From positions 39,584 to 103,583 of the forward strand of contig NZ_JACEFJ010000016.1 in assembly GCF_015354735.1 (NCBI RefSeq): DNA of 64,000 bases, written 5' to 3'. Within the stretch, counting starts at the first letter, position 1; every line of letters starts with the position of its first letter. A model generated the notes under the pieces. The model was not told the origin of the DNA, did not search any database, and was given only the letters and a program-made list of their open reading frames with translations. This DNA comes from Pararhodonellum marinum. GTDB lineage: Bacteria > Bacteroidota > Bacteroidia > Cytophagales > Cyclobacteriaceae. This document shows, one piece after another, positions 61,037 to 64,000 of this stretch. The position numbers and the translations under genes are program-made.

Positions 61037-64000
61037 TTAATCTTTTTTAATCACTTGAATCCATCCTCTGAATATGTGTTCTCTTCCTTCTACATCCGTG
61101 GACCTCATCACAAAGAAGTAGGTACCTTGAAGCAGTCCATCCGCTGACCAGTTGTTTTGATAGTCATCAGACTCAAACACGTGGTCTCCCCATCGGTCAA
61201 AGATGACAATCTGGTTTCTTACAAATTTGCCCAGCCCTTTGATCTCGAAGGCATCATTCAATCCATCTGCGTTAGGAGTGATCACGTTCGGAATAAACAT
61301 TTCCAGAATTCTGTTTTCATCTCTATCGGTGTTGTCTGAAGGATTTGCATCCTCTTCTTCACCTTGAACTTCCACCTCATTGATGATGATCCCCAGGCCA
61401 ACTGCTTTGACCCTCAATTGAATGGTCAGGGTGGCTCCTGTTGGGAAGAACGGTACGTTCCAAGTCACTAGGTTGCCGACCACGTTGCTGCTTACGGTGA
61501 TGTCCGGAGTAGATGCCGTGAAGCTGGTAGACACAAACTGTAATCCAGCTGGCAACTGATCCGTGATGACCACCTCTGTAGCATCATCAAGTCCGGTGTT
61601 GGTCACTACAATTTCGTAGTTAAACTCATCCCCTTCGTATATCTCCCTTTCAAAGGAAGTTTTACTGATAGACATATCTATGGATTTCGGTCTTACCGAG
61701 ATCGGATCGGACGTCGTACTGTCCTCAAAAGGTCCATCATTGACGACCATGGTGTTGACCAGTTCTCCCGGTGCTACTGCCATGACCACCACTTCGATGC
61801 TCACGCTTTCTCCAGAGGCCAGGGCTCCGATGTTCCAGAAATATTCACCATCAATCGGTAAGCTGGAAGAGATGAACTCAAATTCCTCTGGCAACTCGTC
61901 GGTGATGACCACATCTTCCAGGTCAAACTCACTGTTGTTGGTCAAGGTCAAGGTGTAAGTGATCAGATCACCCACCACACCTTCGGTGACATCAGCTGTT
62001 TTCTCCAGGCTAACCAAGATCGGTCTCACCGTGATGGTTACCTCAGCGGTACCACAGATCACATCCGGCGTACTCGTGTCACAGACTTGATAGGTAAAGG
62101 TGTCTGTTCCACTGAAGTTTTCATTCGGCGTGTAGGTGACAGTTCCATCCTCATTCACCACTACGGTTCCGTTTTCCGGATCTTCCACGATGGTCACAGA
62201 ACTTGGATCCAATGGCAGGATAGTACCAGAATCATTGGCCAGGATATCAATGTCCACAGCGGTGTTTTGGTTCGTAACCGCTTCATCATCTACTATGGTC
62301 AATCTGTTGGACAATTCGATGGTGACGGTATCGCTTTCACTGAGGTCATCTACACTTGCAGTGGCGATATTCGTCACGGTTCCGTTTTCGATATCAGCCT
62401 GGGTGATTACATATTCCTCTTCAAATTCCACAGTAGTATTCGGCGCCAGACTTTCTATGACCACATCCAATCCAGTCAAAGGATCCGTTACGATCACATC
62501 AGTAAGCGTTACCGTACCGTTGTTTCTGACAGAAATGGTGTACGTGATGACATCTCCTACCGCACCATAAGTCTCCACATCTGCCGCTTTACTCACTTCA
62601 AGAGAAGCACCAATTACAATACCTTCTAAGGTAATGGTCACACTGTCCTCGTCACTAACTGCTTCGCCTAGAGGATCTTCTCCGCTAGCTGTCGCAATGT
62701 TGGTAACAAATCCGGATGTGATGTCTTCTGCTGTGATCACATAAGTCTCTGTGAAAGTCACTGAAGTGTTGGGCAACAAGAGATCAACTGTTTGATCAAG
62801 TCCTGTCAATGGATCAGATACCACCACATTGGTCAATGGAAGGGTGCCATTGTTTCTAACCACTATGGTATAAGTCACCTCATCCCCTTCTTCAGTGTAA
62901 TTGGTCACATCTGCTGACTTGGTCACTTCAATGCTGGCTCCCGCAACCAAACCATCCAAAATAATGGTTACTGTATCGGAATCTGCGACTTCTTCTCCAT
63001 TTGGATCCTCAGCGATGGCTTCTGCCACATTGGTTACCAAGAGATTGGTGATGTCAAGGTCAGTAATGAGGTAGACTTCGGTAAACACCCTCACCTCATT
63101 CGGTCCTAGATTATCAATCGTAGTGCTCAATCCAGTCAATGGGTCAGTCACGACCACATTGGTCAACACCTCAGTACCATTGTTTCTTACTGTTATGGTA
63201 TAAGTAATTTCCTCACCCACTTCAGTGTAGACATCCACATCCACTACTTTGGTTACTTCTATGGAAGCTCCAATTACCAGTCCTTCCAAGGTTACGATCG
63301 CACTGTCGGTGCCTTCTACGGTGTCTCCGTTCGGATCAACACCTTCCGCTCTGGCGGTATTGGTGATGCTGCCGTTGGTGATGTCAGCTGCGGTGACAAT
63401 ATAGGTCTCTGTAAAGACCTGCTCGCTGTTTGCAGGAAGGGTGGCGATGGTCACATCCAGTCCGGTCAATGGATCGGTCACCGTCACATCGGTCAGATCC
63501 ACCGTGCCGTTGTTTCTCACCGTGATCGTGTAAACGATCTCGTCTCCCTCTTCGGCGTAATTGCTTACATTCGCGGTCTTGGTCACCTCGATGCTGCCGC
63601 CTTCCACGATGCCCTCAAGGGTAACCGTGATGCTGTCTGTCCCTTCGACGGTGTCTCCGTTCGGATCAGTTCCCTCGGCACTTGCCGTGTTGGTGATGCT
63701 GCCGTTGGTAATGTCAGCTGCGGTGACAATATAGGTCTCTGTAAAGACCTGCTCGCTGTTCGCTGCCAGGGTTGGAATTGTAGTGTCAAGACCTGTCAAA
63801 GGATCGGTTACCGTCACATTGGTCAGATCAACTGTTCCGTTGTTTCTTACCGTGATGGTGTAGACGATCTCGTCTCCCTCCTCAGCGTAGTTGGACACAT
63901 CCGCGGTCTTGGTCACCTCGATGCTGCCGCCTTCCACGATGCCCTCAAGGGTAACCGTGATGCTGTCTGTTCCTTCGACGGTATCCCCGTTCGGATCGGT
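61037..64000 (-). CDS. Giant DUF11-repeat surface protein with type IX secretion C-terminal domain (5' end outside window)
   Basis: The visible 988 residues run open to the right edge, so the N-terminus is missing. They contain five DUF11-type units of about 110 residues (key words SIEVTK, YTITVRNNGT, VTDPLTGL, ETYIVTAADI, DSxTVTLEG), then one Ig/cadherin-like domain (VDDEAVTNQNTAVDIDILAND...GTDTFTYQVCD), two more divergent DUF11 units, and the gliding-motility-associated C-terminal domain FIPNVITPNADGLNDAF...IFDRWGDHVFES...GTYFFVM...GWIQVIKK. It is an exported filament- or adhesin-like protein. The first units are nearly identical at DNA level with a 330-nt period. It is partnered with the PorP-like gene downstream. 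Confidence 0.93.
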   Translation of the reverse strand, partial: TDPNGDTVEGTDSITVTLEGIVEGGSIEVTKTADVSNYAEEGDEIVYTITVRNNGTVDLTNVTVTDPLTGLDTTIPTLAANSEQVFTETYIVTAADITNGSITNTASAEGTDPNGDTVEGTDSITVTLEGIVEGGSIEVTKTANVSNYAEEGDEIVYTITVRNNGTVDLTDVTVTDPLTGLDVTIATLPANSEQVFTETYIVTAADITNGSITNTARAEGVDPNGDTVEGTDSAIVTLEGLVIGASIEVTKVVDVDVYTEVGEEITYTITVRNNGTEVLTNVVVTDPLTGLSTTIDNLGPNEVRVFTEVYLITDLDITNLLVTNVAEAIAEDPNGEEVADSDTVTIILDGLVAGASIEVTKSADVTNYTEEGDEVTYTIVVRNNGTLPLTNVVVSDPLTGLDQTVDLLLPNTSVTFTETYVITAEDITSGFVTNIATASGEDPLGEAVSDEDSVTITLEGIVIGASLEVSKAADVETYGAVGDVITYTISVRNNGTVTLTDVIVTDPLTGLDVVIESLAPNTTVEFEEEYVITQADIENGTVTNIATASVDDLSESDTVTIELSNRLTIVDDEAVTNQNTAVDIDILANDSGTILPLDPSSVTIVEDPENGTVVVNEDGTVTYTPNENFSGTDTFTYQVCDTSTPDVICGTAEVTITVRPILVSLEKTADVTEGVVGDLITYTLTLTNNSEFDLEDVVITDELPEEFEFISSSLPIDGEYFWNIGALASGESVSIEVVVMAVAPGELVNTMVVNDGPFEDSTTSDPISVRPKSIDMSISKTSFEREIYEGDEFNYEIVVTNTGLDDATEVVITDQLPAGLQFVSTSFTASTPDITVSSNVVGNLVTWNVPFFPTGATLTIQLRVKAVGLGIIINEVEVQGEEEDANPSDNTDRDENRILEMFIPNVITPNADGLNDAFEIKGLGKFVRNQIVIFDRWGDHVFESDDYQNNWSADGLLQGTYFFVMRSTDVEGREHIFRGWIQVIKKD

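Noticed and set aside
62087..62629. Open frame of 180 codons on the plus strand
   Set aside because: It is antisense to the DUF11 repeats and its sequence mirrors their periodicity.

Overview
The window looks like a chromosomal segment of a Bacteroidota bacterium of the Cytophagales, most likely the Cyclobacteriaceae (Algoriphagus/Cyclobacterium-like; the exact genus is inference). The evidence is a giant cell-surface protein with a gliding-motility/type IX secretion C-terminal domain next to a PorP/SprF-like gene, promoter elements of the TAnnTTTG type, and weak or absent Shine-Dalgarno sequences. No rRNA, tRNA, CRISPR array, phage or transposase gene was found.

Layout. (1) Positions 49-30232, all on the minus strand and tightly packed, form the distal part of a surface-polysaccharide locus. 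Read in the direction of transcription (high to low coordinates) it has a nucleotide-sugar dehydrogenase, an ABC flippase-like exporter, an acidic-sugar block (cytidylyltransferase, NeuB-family synthase, KdsC-like phosphatase, LIC12162-type transferase), a DegT aminotransferase, a block of eight enzymes that resemble primary or catabolic metabolism (HpcH-type aldolase, U32/TIM-barrel-like protein, AKR7-type reductase, MmgE/PrpD, phosphonopyruvate-type decarboxylase, ATP-grasp ligase, fumarase-superfamily lyase, cyclase-family hydrolase), then glycosyltransferases, an EpsG/Wzy-like polymerase, a polysaccharide deacetylase, a CapA-type protein, a second ATP-grasp enzyme, a secreted beta-helix protein and two more glycosyltransferases. 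(2) Positions 30262-35701 hold a four-helix-bundle gene between octamer tracts, a winged-helix regulator, and the export pair wzc and wza. (3) Positions 35702-45026 hold ugd and the GDP-fucose genes manC-fcl-gmd. Two ordered repeat islands alternate with these genes, one of them an eight-unit array of about 175 bp. (4) Positions 45261-55142 carry housekeeping genes (gamma-carbonic anhydrase, YceI lipoprotein, pabB, dinB, and a marR / ferredoxin reductase / ferredoxin set) separated by further repeat islands, including a 780-bp tandem duplication. (5) Positions 55521-64000 carry a CPA2 antiporter, a DUF389 membrane protein, and the PorP-like/giant adhesin pair; the adhesin runs off the right edge.

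How the genes fit together. manC, gmd and fcl would supply GDP-fucose, ugd UDP-glucuronate, and the second dehydrogenase a uronic amino sugar. The NeuB/cytidylyltransferase block would supply a CMP-activated keto-deoxy acid. Glycosyltransferases assemble the unit, the ABC protein is a candidate flippase, the EpsG-like protein a candidate polymerase, and Wza/Wzc the export machine. The eight-enzyme block has no standard role in sugar metabolism. Its co-linear, nearly gapless packing inside the locus suggests that it makes an unusual non-sugar (acyl, dicarboxylate or phosphonate-like) decoration. That block, and the ordered heptamer/octamer repeat islands that bracket ugd and a four-helix-bundle gene, are the two most interesting things in the window.
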